64,000 nucleotides of DNA from Bradyrhizobium sp. dw_411 (GTDB lineage Bacteria; Pseudomonadota; Alphaproteobacteria; Rhizobiales; Xanthobacteraceae), in the NCBI RefSeq assembly GCF_018449695.1, contig NZ_JAAVUY010000024.1:24922-88921 (forward strand), in the 5' to 3' direction. A program made the translations under genes and the position numbers. Of the stretch, positions 28,065 to 36,547 are shown piece after piece; position 1 is the stretch's first letter; each line of letters opens with the position of its first letter. The notes under the pieces were generated by a model. That model did no database searches. It worked only from the letters and a program-made list of their open reading frames with translations, and was not told the origin of the DNA.

Positions 28065-28388
28065 ATGTCGGTTTCGCTTTCAGGTGCGTTTTCGTCTCCG
28101 GGCCTGTCGTCAACGCCAACGGTTTCCGCCAGCGCGTCAAAGTCATCAGGCCTGAACCTCAAGCCGCCATCGGTGGTGCAGCAATTTCTCGAATACGCCA
28201 GCATGACGCCGGCCGAGCGTATGCAGGCCGACATGCTCTCGCAACTCGGCCTCACCGAGGATCAGTTCAAGGCGATGACGCCCGCCGAGCAGCAGAAGGT
28301 TGAAGACAAGATCCGGGAGATGATCAAAAAGCAGGTCGAACAAAGTAACGACAAGCGGACGGGGTTGATAACCGATATTTCGGTCTGA
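28065..28388 (+). CDS. Hypothetical protein
   Basis: A 107-residue protein, Ser-rich at the N-terminus, then helical (VVQQFLEYASMTPAERMQAD; PAEQQKVEDKIREMIKKQVE). GGAG lies 7 nt before ATG 28065. No leader or membrane segment. It looks like a conserved small protein of Bradyrhizobium-type genomes; function unknown. Confidence 0.65.
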   Translation: MSVSLSGAFSSPGLSSTPTVSASASKSSGLNLKPPSVVQQFLEYASMTPAERMQADMLSQLGLTEDQFKAMTPAEQQKVEDKIREMIKKQVEQSNDKRTGLITDISV

Positions 28389-28621
28389 CCGGCGCGACGC
28401 GACCGCTTGCCGTCTACGTCATCTATGGCTCGCCGCGCGCGGGGTGCACGCTCCATGACACAAATCTGACGACCCGAAGGCAAGTTCGAGGCCGCGTATG
28501 CGTTGTTTCGCGTATACGCGGTCACCTTCGAATCGGCCATCGTGTCCAACGGTTAACGTCGTATTAATCGGCAGACCCTAGGCTTCAGCGGATCGAAGCT
28601 GCTGACAGCATGAGGAAGTCC

Positions 28622-28777
28622 ATGGACGCCCAGAGAATTGCCGTCGATGCCGTGGTCGCGCTGACCGACTGTGACCGCGACGCGGTGACCGCCTTTATCC
28701 GCCGGATGTATCTGGCCGGCGTAAGAGATCCCAAGCGCCTGACCTTCAAGGGCCTGCAGGCGATGGCGCGGGGCTAA
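28622..28777 (+). CDS. Small hypothetical protein (51 aa)
   Basis: A 51-residue, helix-rich product (MDAQRIAVDAVVALTDCDRD to FKGLQAMARG). The GAGGAAG box at 28612-28618 supports ATG 28622; an in-frame ATG at 28610 is possible. A strong terminator 30 bp after the stop also supports expression. Function unknown. Confidence 0.6.
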   Translation: MDAQRIAVDAVVALTDCDRDAVTAFIRRMYLAGVRDPKRLTFKGLQAMARG

Positions 28778-28808
28778 CCGCTCCGAGCGCCAAATATCCC
28801 GAATAAAA

Positions 28809-28838
28809 AAGGCCCCGAATAAATCCGGGGCCTTGTTT
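28809..28838 (+). terminator. Intrinsic terminator
   Basis: AAGGCCCCG (28809-28817) and CGGGGCCTT (28826-28834) form a 9-bp stem, followed by GTTTGTTT. It ends the 51-residue gene's transcript. Confidence 0.85.
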
Positions 28839-28850
28839 GTTTGGTGGTCA

Positions 28851-28907
28851 TAGCGTTTTCGAGCGAAGTGGATACCGATTCGCGTGAAGAAAACGCGTCA
28901 AACAAAA
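28851..28907. repeat. Dispersed repeat (AGCGTTTTCGAGCGAAG family), copy 1
   Basis: Starts TAGCGTTTTCGAGCGAAGTGG and ends AAAACGCGTCAAACAAAA. The outer parts GCGTTTTC and GAAAACGC are inverted. Near-identical copies are at 48153-48210 and 60097-60155, and a decayed one at 63021-63061. It sits at the 3' end of the FAH-family gene. Confidence 0.8.
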
Positions 28908-28915
28908 AACTCAGA

Positions 28916-29617
28916 TTATTCCGGCTGGCCGATCGATACCTTCAACGTGCCGACGCCATCGACGCCGCATTCGATCTGGTCGCCGGGCTTCAGCGCCGAG
29001 ACGCCGGCCGGGGTGCCCGTCATGATGATATCGCCGGCGGCGAGCGCCACCTGCTCCGACAGTTTCTCGATAATTTCAGGCACGCTCCAGATCAATTCCG
29101 TGAGGTCGCCCTTCTGCTGTTCGGTGCCGTTGACCGTGAGCCAGATTTTGCCCTTGCTGGGATGGCCGATCTTCGAGGCCGGCTGCAGCGCGCCGCAGGG
29201 CGCCGAATAGTCGAACGACTTGCCGACTTCCCAGGGCCGCTCTTTCTTGCGCGAAGCGATCTGCAGGTCGCGCCGGGTCAGGTCGATGCCGACGCCGTAG
29301 CCGTAGATGTGTTCGTTGGCCTTGGCCGCTGGGATGTTGAGGCCGCCGCTCTTCATGGCAACGATGAGTTCGACCTCGTGATGGAAATCCTTGGTCAGCG
29401 GCGGGTAGGGCACCGTGCCGCCGTCCTGAACGATCATGTCGGCATGCTTGGCGAAGAAGAACGGCAGCGCCCGTTCGTCATTTCCCATCTCGCGGATGTG
29501 CTCAAGATAATTACGCCCGACGCACCAGATACGGCGGACCGGAAAGGATTTGCCTTCGCCGGCAACGGGGATCGAAGCTTGCGGCGGCGGGGGAATGACA
29601 AAGGAGGTTGCGCTCAT
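28916..29617 (-). CDS. Fumarylacetoacetate-hydrolase-family protein
   Basis: A 233-residue single-domain FAH-fold protein. Conserved VGRNYLEHIREMG, FFAKHADMIV and DFHHEVELIVAM, which carries metal-ligand glutamates, plus IMTGTPAGVSALKPGD near the C-terminus. Members hydrolyse fumarylpyruvate, acylpyruvates or related ring-cleavage products, or decarboxylate oxaloacetate. No aromatic genes adjoin it, so the substrate is open. Start at ATG 29617. Confidence 0.87.
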   Translation of the reverse strand: MSATSFVIPPPPQASIPVAGEGKSFPVRRIWCVGRNYLEHIREMGNDERALPFFFAKHADMIVQDGGTVPYPPLTKDFHHEVELIVAMKSGGLNIPAAKANEHIYGYGVGIDLTRRDLQIASRKKERPWEVGKSFDYSAPCGALQPASKIGHPSKGKIWLTVNGTEQQKGDLTELIWSVPEIIEKLSEQVALAAGDIIMTGTPAGVSALKPGDQIECGVDGVGTLKVSIGQPE

Positions 29618-29663
29618 GAGGGGATCTCGGTGGGTTGGGGATGGAAACTTGAAGGCTTAAGCT

Positions 29664-31472
29664 TTACGCGGTTGCGCTGATCGGCGCCAGCGTTGGGGGA
29701 CCGGCATCGCGGTGTTGCAGCCGGAAGAACGACGCATAGCGCCCGCCACGGCGCAGCAGATCGTCATGCGGCCCGCGCTCGACGATCTCGCCGCCCTCGA
29801 CTACCAGGATGGCGTCGGCGTGCATGATGGTGTGGAGGCGGTGGGCAATCACGATGGTGGTGCGGTTCTGGCAGAGATGCTCGATCGCTTCCTGGACCTG
29901 CTTTTCGGATTCCGAATCCAGCGCCGCGGTGGCTTCATCGAGCAGGATGATCGGGGCATTTTTCACCAGCGCGCGCGCCACCGCGATGCGCTGGCGCTGG
30001 CCGCCAGAGAGTTGTGTGCCGTGCTCGCCGACCGGCGTGTCATACCCAAGCGGAAAGCCCATGATGAAGTCGTGCGCGCAGGCGGCCTGTGCCGCCGCGA
30101 CAATCTCGGCCTGGGTCGCGCCGACCTTGCCGAAGGCGATGTTGGCCCCGATGGTGTCGCGGAACAGATAGACGTCCTGTCCGACATAGGCGGTCTGCTG
30201 GCGCAGCGATTTGCGCGACACCGCCGAAATGTTCTGGCCGTCGATCAGGATATCGCCGCCGGTGACTTCGTAAAATCGCAGCAGCAACGCCAGCACCGTC
30301 GACTTGCCGCCGCCGGAGGGGCCGACCAGCGCGGTGACCTTGCCGGGCTCGGCGACAAAGCTCATGCGACTCAGCACCGGCTCGTTCGCGCGATAGGCAA
30401 ACGACACGTCGCGCAATTCGACCCGCGCATCGACCAGCTTCAGTGCGGGCTTGTCGTCATCGTCAGGCTCGCTGGCCGGACTGTCGACGATCTCCAGCAA
30501 TTTACGGGCGCCGATCAGGCTGGAGTTCAATTCGATGTTCAGCCGCGCCAGCCGCTTGGCCGGCTCGTAGGCCAACAGGAACGCGGTCAGGAACGAGAAG
30601 AATTGCCCCGGCGTGGCGCCGAGCGCGACCACGCTGTAGCCGCCATACATCAATCCGCCCGCGACGGCCAAACCGCCCAGCGTCTCCATCAGCGGGCTCG
30701 ATCGGTTCGAGACCCGCGCCATCTTGTTGGCGTTCTCTTCGACGGCGGTGATGCTGGCGTCGATACGCTCGCGCATCGTCTGTTCCAGCGTGAACGCCTT
30801 GACGGTGCGGATGCCCTGCAGCGATTCCTGCATGGTCTCGAGAATGTCGGCGGTGCCTGAGAATTGCGTATGCGCGAGGCCCTTGATGCGCTTGACGAGT
30901 TTGCGCAGCACCAGCATCGCCGGCGGCGCCACCGCGAACCCAAGCAGCGCCATATAGGGATCCTGCATCAGCATCACGGCGACCAGCCCAACCAGCGACA
31001 GCACGTCGCGTCCGACGGCGTTGATCAGGAGGCTGAGCACCTGGGTGACGGAATTGGCGCCCGCGGTCAGCCGCGCCAGGAATTCGGAGGAGTGCCGTTC
31101 CGAGAAAAAGGCGATGCTCTCGCTCATCAGCTTGGAGAACAACTGGCGCTGGTTGTTGGCCAGAATGGCGTTGGAGATCTTCGACAGGATCACCTGATGG
31201 CCATAGGTGGCCGCGCCCTTGATGATGAAGATCACCACCGTAATGCCCGAGAGTATCGCGATGCCACGGACGTTCTTGTCGACATAGGCCTGGTTGATCA
31301 CCTGTCCCAGCAGATAGGCCGATCCGGCCGTGGTCGCGGCCGACACCGCCATCAGCGCGAACGCCATCAGATAGCGCCGCCAGTAAAGCGCGCCCTGTTC
31401 CATGACCAGGCGGCGAATCAGGATCGCGGCGCCGTAGGGATCGTCGGTGATTTTCTTCGGAAGTTCGGTCAT
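29664..31472 (-). CDS. ABC exporter, MsbA-like half-transporter
   Basis: A 602-residue protein with an N-terminal six-helix transmembrane domain and a C-terminal ATPase: Walker A GPSGGGKST, signature QLSGGQRQR, Walker B IILLDEATAALD, H-loop IVIAHRLHTI. It functions as a homodimer in the inner membrane. MsbA relatives flip lipid A-core; the location beside LPS genes favours this, but a drug or glycolipid exporter is possible. I prefer ATG 31472 (MTELPKK); an in-frame ATG at 31523 adds 17 residues. It is 46 bp upstream of, and on the same strand as, the FAH-family gene. Confidence 0.88.
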   Translation of the reverse strand: MTELPKKITDDPYGAAILIRRLVMEQGALYWRRYLMAFALMAVSAATTAGSAYLLGQVINQAYVDKNVRGIAILSGITVVIFIIKGAATYGHQVILSKISNAILANNQRQLFSKLMSESIAFFSERHSSEFLARLTAGANSVTQVLSLLINAVGRDVLSLVGLVAVMLMQDPYMALLGFAVAPPAMLVLRKLVKRIKGLAHTQFSGTADILETMQESLQGIRTVKAFTLEQTMRERIDASITAVEENANKMARVSNRSSPLMETLGGLAVAGGLMYGGYSVVALGATPGQFFSFLTAFLLAYEPAKRLARLNIELNSSLIGARKLLEIVDSPASEPDDDDKPALKLVDARVELRDVSFAYRANEPVLSRMSFVAEPGKVTALVGPSGGGKSTVLALLLRFYEVTGGDILIDGQNISAVSRKSLRQQTAYVGQDVYLFRDTIGANIAFGKVGATQAEIVAAAQAACAHDFIMGFPLGYDTPVGEHGTQLSGGQRQRIAVARALVKNAPIILLDEATAALDSESEKQVQEAIEHLCQNRTTIVIAHRLHTIMHADAILVVEGGEIVERGPHDDLLRRGGRYASFFRLQHRDAGPPTLAPISATA

Positions 31473-31624
31473 CCGCGTTCCATTGACATCGTTAGGCAAG
31501 CGTTTGCCCCAAGCGTTTGCCATATGTGTCAGGGTTGCTCCGAAACGTCCGTCTCCTTGCCCGCAATAGAGGGGTTTTTCAAGCCAAATCAGGCCTTGCG
31601 CCCAGATGGATTTAAGAGGCGATT

Positions 31625-32638
31625 TTAGGCCGATACCGCTTGTTCGAGCTCGCCATGGCGTTCCCGGAACAGTTTCTCTTCCCACGCCAGCGCGTGCCGG
31701 GCGATGGTGTCGAGATCCTCATATTGCGGGGTCCAGTCCAGCACGCTGCGGATACGGCTGGTATCGGCGACCATGGTCATGATGTCGCCGGGCCGGCGCG
31801 CGGCATGTTGAACCGCGAAATTGCGCCCGCAGACGCGCCGCACCGCTTCGATGGTTTCCAGCACCGAGTAGCCGCGGCCATAGCCGCAATTGAGCGTCGC
31901 CGAACTGCCGCCGCTGCGCAGATAGTCGAGCGCCGCGCGATGCGCTTGCGCGAGATCGCTGACATGGATGAAATCCCGGATGCAGCTTCCGTCCGGCGTC
32001 GGATAATCAGTGCCGAACACATCGATCTTGGCGCGCTGGCCGGTCGCGGCTTCGACCGCGATCTTGAGCAGGTGCGTTGCGCCCACGGTGGCGAGACCGA
32101 TCCGCGCCTGCGGGTCGGCGCCGGCCACGTTGAAGTAGCGCAGCACGACGTAGTTCATGTTGTGGGCCGAAGCGACATCATGGAGCATGATCTCGGTCAT
32201 CAGCTTCGAGGAGCCGTAGGGCGACAGCGGCCGGGTCGGCGCGTGCTCGGGCACCGGCACCTGATCCGGATTGCCATAGACCGCCGCGGTCGATGAAAAG
32301 ATGAAGCGCTCGACGCCGCATTTGACCGCGGCGTTCAGGAGATTGCGCGTGGTCATGGTGTTGTTGCGATAATAGCCGAGCGGATCGCGCATCGAGTCCG
32401 GCACGACGATAGAGCCCGCGAAGTGGATGATGCTTTCGACCTTGTGCTGGGCGATCACGCCCTCGACGAGATTCTCATCCGCGGCGTCGCCAATGAACAG
32501 CGGCACGCCTTCGGGCAGGAACGCGGAAAAGCCGGTGGAGAGGTTGTCGATCACGACAACATTTTCGCCGGCTTCCACCAGCGCCTGAACCATGTGACTT
32601 CCGATATAGCCGGCGCCGCCGGTGACAAGCACACTCAT
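31625..32638 (-). CDS. galE: UDP-glucose 4-epimerase
   Basis: A 337-residue extended SDR enzyme: VLVTGGAGYIGSHMVQAL, SSTAAVYGNPDQVPVPE and the catalytic SPYGSSK (Y-x3-K). It interconverts UDP-glucose and UDP-galactose, feeding galactose into LPS or exopolysaccharide. ATG 32638 is chosen; four extra upstream residues are possible. It is transcribed away from the core glycosyltransferase gene with about 100 bp between. Confidence 0.92.
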   Translation of the reverse strand: MSVLVTGGAGYIGSHMVQALVEAGENVVVIDNLSTGFSAFLPEGVPLFIGDAADENLVEGVIAQHKVESIIHFAGSIVVPDSMRDPLGYYRNNTMTTRNLLNAAVKCGVERFIFSSTAAVYGNPDQVPVPEHAPTRPLSPYGSSKLMTEIMLHDVASAHNMNYVVLRYFNVAGADPQARIGLATVGATHLLKIAVEAATGQRAKIDVFGTDYPTPDGSCIRDFIHVSDLAQAHRAALDYLRSGGSSATLNCGYGRGYSVLETIEAVRRVCGRNFAVQHAARRPGDIMTMVADTSRIRSVLDWTPQYEDLDTIARHALAWEEKLFRERHGELEQAVSA

Positions 32639-32744
32639 GAGCTCACCCATCCCGATTATTTGGGACGATGCTAGCCGGGCTGCGGTGAAGAGGGGGTTTC
32701 AGCACAAGTGAACTGGCCACTATGCTTAATGTTGCGTATAGGGA

Positions 32745-33812
32745 ATGCGCGAAATGGAGCCTGACGTGGGAATCCCGGATATTTCCGCCGAAAATCTGCA
32801 ACTGATCGTACCGAATCTGCACAGGCGCTATTCGGGCGTCACCGCGACCAATCGCATGGTGGCGCCGAAACTGGCCCGATTGTTTAACGCGGGCTGGCTT
32901 GGTTCCAACGCGCCCGACGGCATCGCGCGGATGTCGTTCGCCGATCTCCTAAAATGCTGGCGACGCCGAACGCCACTGATCTGGCACGCGCGGCGCAACA
33001 ACGAGATGATCGTGGGCGTGCTGCTGAGAACGCTTGGCTGGCCGCTGAAACTGGTGTTCACCTCGGCGGCGCAACGTCATCACACCTGGATCACGCGCTG
33101 GCTGATCCGGCGGATGGACGCGATCATCGCGACCAGCGAGATTTCAGCGTCGTTTCTCAAGCGCCCCGCGACTGTAATCATGCACGGCGTCGATACGGAT
33201 ATCTATGCGCCGCCGGCCGATCGTGCGGCGGCGTTCGCGGCGGCTTCATTGCCTGGGCGCTACGCGATTGGTTGTTTCGGCCGGGTACGCGCGCAGAAGG
33301 GCAGCGACGTGTTTGTGGACGCGATGTGCCGGCTGTTGCCGCGCTATCCTGATTTCACGGCCGTGTTGGTCGGTGCGATCACGCCGGAGCAGGCGGGATT
33401 CGCCAACGATCTGAAGCAACGCATCGCAGCGGCGGGCCTGCAATCGCGCATCGTCATCGCGGGCGAGTTGGAAATCGAGGAAGTGCAGCGCTGGTATCAG
33501 CGGCTGACGATCTACGCGTTCACCTCGCGCAATGAAGGCTTTGGCCTGACTCTGATCGAGGCGATGTCGGTCGGCGCGGCGCTGGTGGCCTCGCGCGCGG
33601 GTGCTGCCGAGCTTGTGGTCGAGGATGGCGTCACAGGAATATTGACGCCGACAGGTGATGCCGAGGCGCTGGCCGCCGTACTCGAGCCGCTGATGCGCGA
33701 TCCCAATTCTGCCGCTGCGATGGGCGCGCGGGCGCGGGCAAGAGTATTGGAGAAATTCAGCCTCGATGCCGAGGCGACCGCGATCGCAGGCGTCTATCGC
33801 ACGCTGGTCTGA
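32745..33812 (+). CDS. lpcC: LPS core mannosyltransferase, LpcC/LpsB type
   Basis: A 355-residue family-4 glycosyltransferase. VPNLHRRYSGVTAT, the stretch LIWHARRNNEM, and LVFTSAAQRHHT with LIRRMDAIIATS closely follow rhizobial LpcC/LpsB, which transfers mannose from GDP-mannose to Kdo in the inner core. The C-terminal nucleotide-binding motif EGFGLTLIEAMSVGAALVAS is present. GDP-mannose could come from manC at 46738. Its end overlaps gmhB tail to tail by 19 bp. Confidence 0.85.
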   Translation: MREMEPDVGIPDISAENLQLIVPNLHRRYSGVTATNRMVAPKLARLFNAGWLGSNAPDGIARMSFADLLKCWRRRTPLIWHARRNNEMIVGVLLRTLGWPLKLVFTSAAQRHHTWITRWLIRRMDAIIATSEISASFLKRPATVIMHGVDTDIYAPPADRAAAFAAASLPGRYAIGCFGRVRAQKGSDVFVDAMCRLLPRYPDFTAVLVGAITPEQAGFANDLKQRIAAAGLQSRIVIAGELEIEEVQRWYQRLTIYAFTSRNEGFGLTLIEAMSVGAALVASRAGAAELVVEDGVTGILTPTGDAEALAAVLEPLMRDPNSAAAMGARARARVLEKFSLDAEATAIAGVYRTLV

Positions 33813-34324
33813 GCCATCACATCGGCGACGAACGCGTCGAGGTCGCCGCCGGCAAACAGAAAGCCCGGCAATCCCGCAGCCTTGGCCGCCTCGATATCGC
33901 TTGAACGGTCGCCGATGACAAAGCTGCCTTGGTGCCGTACCGGCCAGTGTTTCATCAGATCAAGGATCATGCCGGGCTTTGGTTTTCGCCACGGATGATT
34001 TTCGAGATAGCCGGCGACCGTGCCGTCGGGATGATGTGCGCAATATCTGACATCGTCGATCACGGCGCCCTGTACTGTGAGTTCCGCGCGCATCCATTCA
34101 TGAAGCGTGATCAGATCGCTCTCGGTGAAGAGGCCGCGCGCGACGCCGGATTGGTTGGTGAACAGGAACACGAAATACCCGGCGTCCTTCAATCGGCGGA
34201 TCGCGTTGGCGACATTCGGCATCCAGCGAATCCGTTCGCGCGTGCCCATGTAGCCGTCGTCGTAATTGAGAACGCCGTCGCGATCGAGAAAGGCGGCCGG
34301 GCGAAGTGTGGAATCGATGCTCAT
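33794..34324 (-). CDS. gmhB: D-glycero-D-manno-heptose-1,7-bisphosphate phosphatase
   Basis: A 176-residue HAD phosphatase: nucleophile motif AAFLDRDGVLNYDDGY, TNQSGVARG, KPKPGM and GDRSSDIEAAKAAG. It removes the C7 phosphate in ADP-heptose synthesis. The first zinc ligands (CAHHPDG) remain, but the later Cys-x-Cys of the E. coli enzyme is replaced by HPW, so the zinc site is probably lost. The start overlaps the waaF stop (ATGA), so the two are translationally coupled. The other heptose enzymes, HldD and HldE, are encoded divergently nearby. Confidence 0.88.
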   Translation of the reverse strand: MSIDSTLRPAAFLDRDGVLNYDDGYMGTRERIRWMPNVANAIRRLKDAGYFVFLFTNQSGVARGLFTESDLITLHEWMRAELTVQGAVIDDVRYCAHHPDGTVAGYLENHPWRKPKPGMILDLMKHWPVRHQGSFVIGDRSSDIEAAKAAGLPGFLFAGGDLDAFVADVMAQTSVR

Positions 34325-35382
34325 GTGTGTTGCGCCTCGGCCATTACGCGGGTCACGGTCGCGACCACGTCGGACGCTGGGATGTCCCGCATGCAGCGAT
34401 GGTCGTTCATGGTGCAGATCGTGCGCTGGCAGGGTTGGCAGGATAACTGCGTTTTGGTCAGCACCGTCGCGGCGAGGCCGTTGAGCGGCGCCCACAGATA
34501 GGGACTGGTGGGGCCGAAAATGCCCATGGTCGGCGTCCCCGCTGCGGCCGCGATATGCATCAGTCCCGAATCATTCGAGATCGCGACCTTGGCCGCAGCG
34601 ACCGCCAGAATGCCGTTACGCAAATCCGTGCCGGTAAGGTCGCGCACGCGCGGGCCACCGGCGGCGACGATTTCGGTGGCAAGCGCCTTTTCGCCGGGGC
34701 CGCCGACCACCCAGACATCGAGGCCTTGCTCAGCCAGAAGCCGCGCCGCCTCCGGGTAATACGTCCAGCGCTTGGAGGCGCCGACCGAGCCCGGCCCCAG
34801 CGCCACGGCGGGCGCGGTGCCGAGCCCGTTCGCTTGCCGCCAGCGGATAACTTCACCAGCGGGAACCCGAAGCTGTGGCACCGGCCATTCCCTGGGCAGC
34901 GGCGCGCCATCCGGCAGCGCCAGCGCGGCGTTCTTGTCGATAAACCGGGGCAGCGCCTTCTCGCCCCAGCGCCACTGATTCAGCAGCCCAAACCTGGCTT
35001 CGCCGACGAAACCCACCCGTTCCGGTATGCCGGCCAGCGCAGGCGCCAGAGCCGCCTTCCAGGTGCGGGGCATCACCAGCACAGTCTTGTAGCCGCGTTG
35101 CCGCAATTGGGCTGCGAGTCCCCATTGTTTGGCCAAGGCGAGTTGGCGCCGGGGCAGGTCCCAGACGATCCGGGCGCGGACATCCGGCATGTAATCGACC
35201 AGGGGAGCGCACAGCGAGGTCACCAGCAGGTCCACCGGCCGGTTCGGCCAGCGCTGCTTGAGCACCCGGACGACCGTGTGGCCGCGGACGAAATCGCCGA
35301 TCCACATATAGGGGACGATCAGGATCGGCCGGGTATCGTCCCGATCCTCCACCGTTACTATATGGTCTGAATCTATATTCAT
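34321..35382 (-). CDS. waaF: ADP-heptose:LPS heptosyltransferase
   Basis: A 353-residue family-9 glycosyltransferase of the inner membrane's cytosolic face: ILIVPYMWIGDFVRGHTVVR at the N-terminus, GPGSVGASKRWTYYPEAARL for nucleotide binding, and SNDSGLMHIAAAAGTPTMGIFG near the C-terminus. It adds the second heptose to the inner core. It is transcribed with gmhB and divergent from hldD, so donor synthesis and use are clustered. Confidence 0.9.
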   Translation of the reverse strand: MNIDSDHIVTVEDRDDTRPILIVPYMWIGDFVRGHTVVRVLKQRWPNRPVDLLVTSLCAPLVDYMPDVRARIVWDLPRRQLALAKQWGLAAQLRQRGYKTVLVMPRTWKAALAPALAGIPERVGFVGEARFGLLNQWRWGEKALPRFIDKNAALALPDGAPLPREWPVPQLRVPAGEVIRWRQANGLGTAPAVALGPGSVGASKRWTYYPEAARLLAEQGLDVWVVGGPGEKALATEIVAAGGPRVRDLTGTDLRNGILAVAAAKVAISNDSGLMHIAAAAGTPTMGIFGPTSPYLWAPLNGLAATVLTKTQLSCQPCQRTICTMNDHRCMRDIPASDVVATVTRVMAEAQHT

Positions 35383-35544
35383 TTTATAAATGTCAGGCGC
35401 CCGTCCGCTCCAATCCGGTGGCGTAACCGCTCCCCGCCCGGAGGTAAAGTCGCGCGGCGGTCTTCACTACACCGCAGGACCTAAGTTGCCTGCCAAGCGA
35501 GAGTGAGGCAAAGCTGGCATCCCACAAATCAGGGCAGGGTAGTC

Positions 35545-36525
35545 ATGTTGCTGGTGACCGGTGGCGCCGGTTTTATCGGGTCGAATGTCGTGGCCGCGCT
35601 CAACGATGCGGGTCGCGCCGATGTTGCTGTGTGCGATGTGCTTGGCCATGACGGCAAGTGGCGCAATCTCGCCAAGCGCCAGCTCGCCGATATCGTCCCG
35701 CCGGCGCAAGTGATGGACTGGCTCAAGGGCCGCCGGCTGGACGCGGTCCTTCATCTCGGTGCGATCTCGGAGACCACCGCGACCGATGGCGATCTCGTGA
35801 TCGAAACCAATTTCCGGCTGTCGATGCGGCTGCTCGACTGGTGCACGGCCAATGCGACGCCGTTGATCTATGCATCTTCGGCCGCGACCTATGGCGACGG
35901 CGCACAAGGGTTTGCCGACGACCCGTCACTGGCGGCGCTGAAAACCTTGCGGCCGATGAATCTCTACGGCTGGAGCAAGCATCTGTTCGACATGGCGGTG
36001 GCCGAGCGCGCCGCCCGGGGCGAGAAGTTGCCGCCGCAATGGGCGGGTTTGAAATTCTTCAACGTATTCGGCCCCAATGAATATCACAAAGGCGCGATGA
36101 TGAGCGTGCTGACGCGGCGCTTCGACGACATCAAGGCCGGCCGCGTCGTCGAGCTGTTCAAGTCGCATCGCGACGGCATCGCCGACGGCGACCAGCGGCG
36201 CGACTTCATCTATGTGGATAACGTGGTGCGGGTGATGATGTGGCTGCTGGCGACGCCCTCGGTCAGCGGACTTTTCAACGTCGGAACCGGCCATGCCCGC
36301 AGCTTCAAAGATTTGATGCTGTCGGCCTATGCCGCGCTCGGCACGGCACCCAACATCCGCTATATCGATATGCCCGTGGCGATCCGCGATAGTTACCAAT
36401 ACTTCACCCAAAGCGATGTCGATCGGCTGCAGCGCGCCGGTTATAATGGCGGCTTCACGGCGCTGGAAGATGCGGTCGGTCTTTACGTCAACGGTTATCT
36501 CGATCGCGCCGATCGGTTCCGCTGA
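35545..36525 (+). CDS. hldD: ADP-L-glycero-D-manno-heptose 6-epimerase
   Basis: A 326-residue SDR enzyme: MLLVTGGAGFIGSNVVAAL, then LYGWSKHLFD (Y-x3-K) and LKFFNVFGPNEYHKG, typical of HldD. It inverts C6 of ADP-D-glycero-manno-heptose. I chose ATG 35545 because the Rossmann motif begins there. First gene of a rightward operon hldD-hldE-ligase-dehydratase-glycosyltransferase-reductase. Confidence 0.93.
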   Translation: MLLVTGGAGFIGSNVVAALNDAGRADVAVCDVLGHDGKWRNLAKRQLADIVPPAQVMDWLKGRRLDAVLHLGAISETTATDGDLVIETNFRLSMRLLDWCTANATPLIYASSAATYGDGAQGFADDPSLAALKTLRPMNLYGWSKHLFDMAVAERAARGEKLPPQWAGLKFFNVFGPNEYHKGAMMSVLTRRFDDIKAGRVVELFKSHRDGIADGDQRRDFIYVDNVVRVMMWLLATPSVSGLFNVGTGHARSFKDLMLSAYAALGTAPNIRYIDMPVAIRDSYQYFTQSDVDRLQRAGYNGGFTALEDAVGLYVNGYLDRADRFR

Positions 36526-36547
36526 CGGGCAACAGATGCGAGAATAG

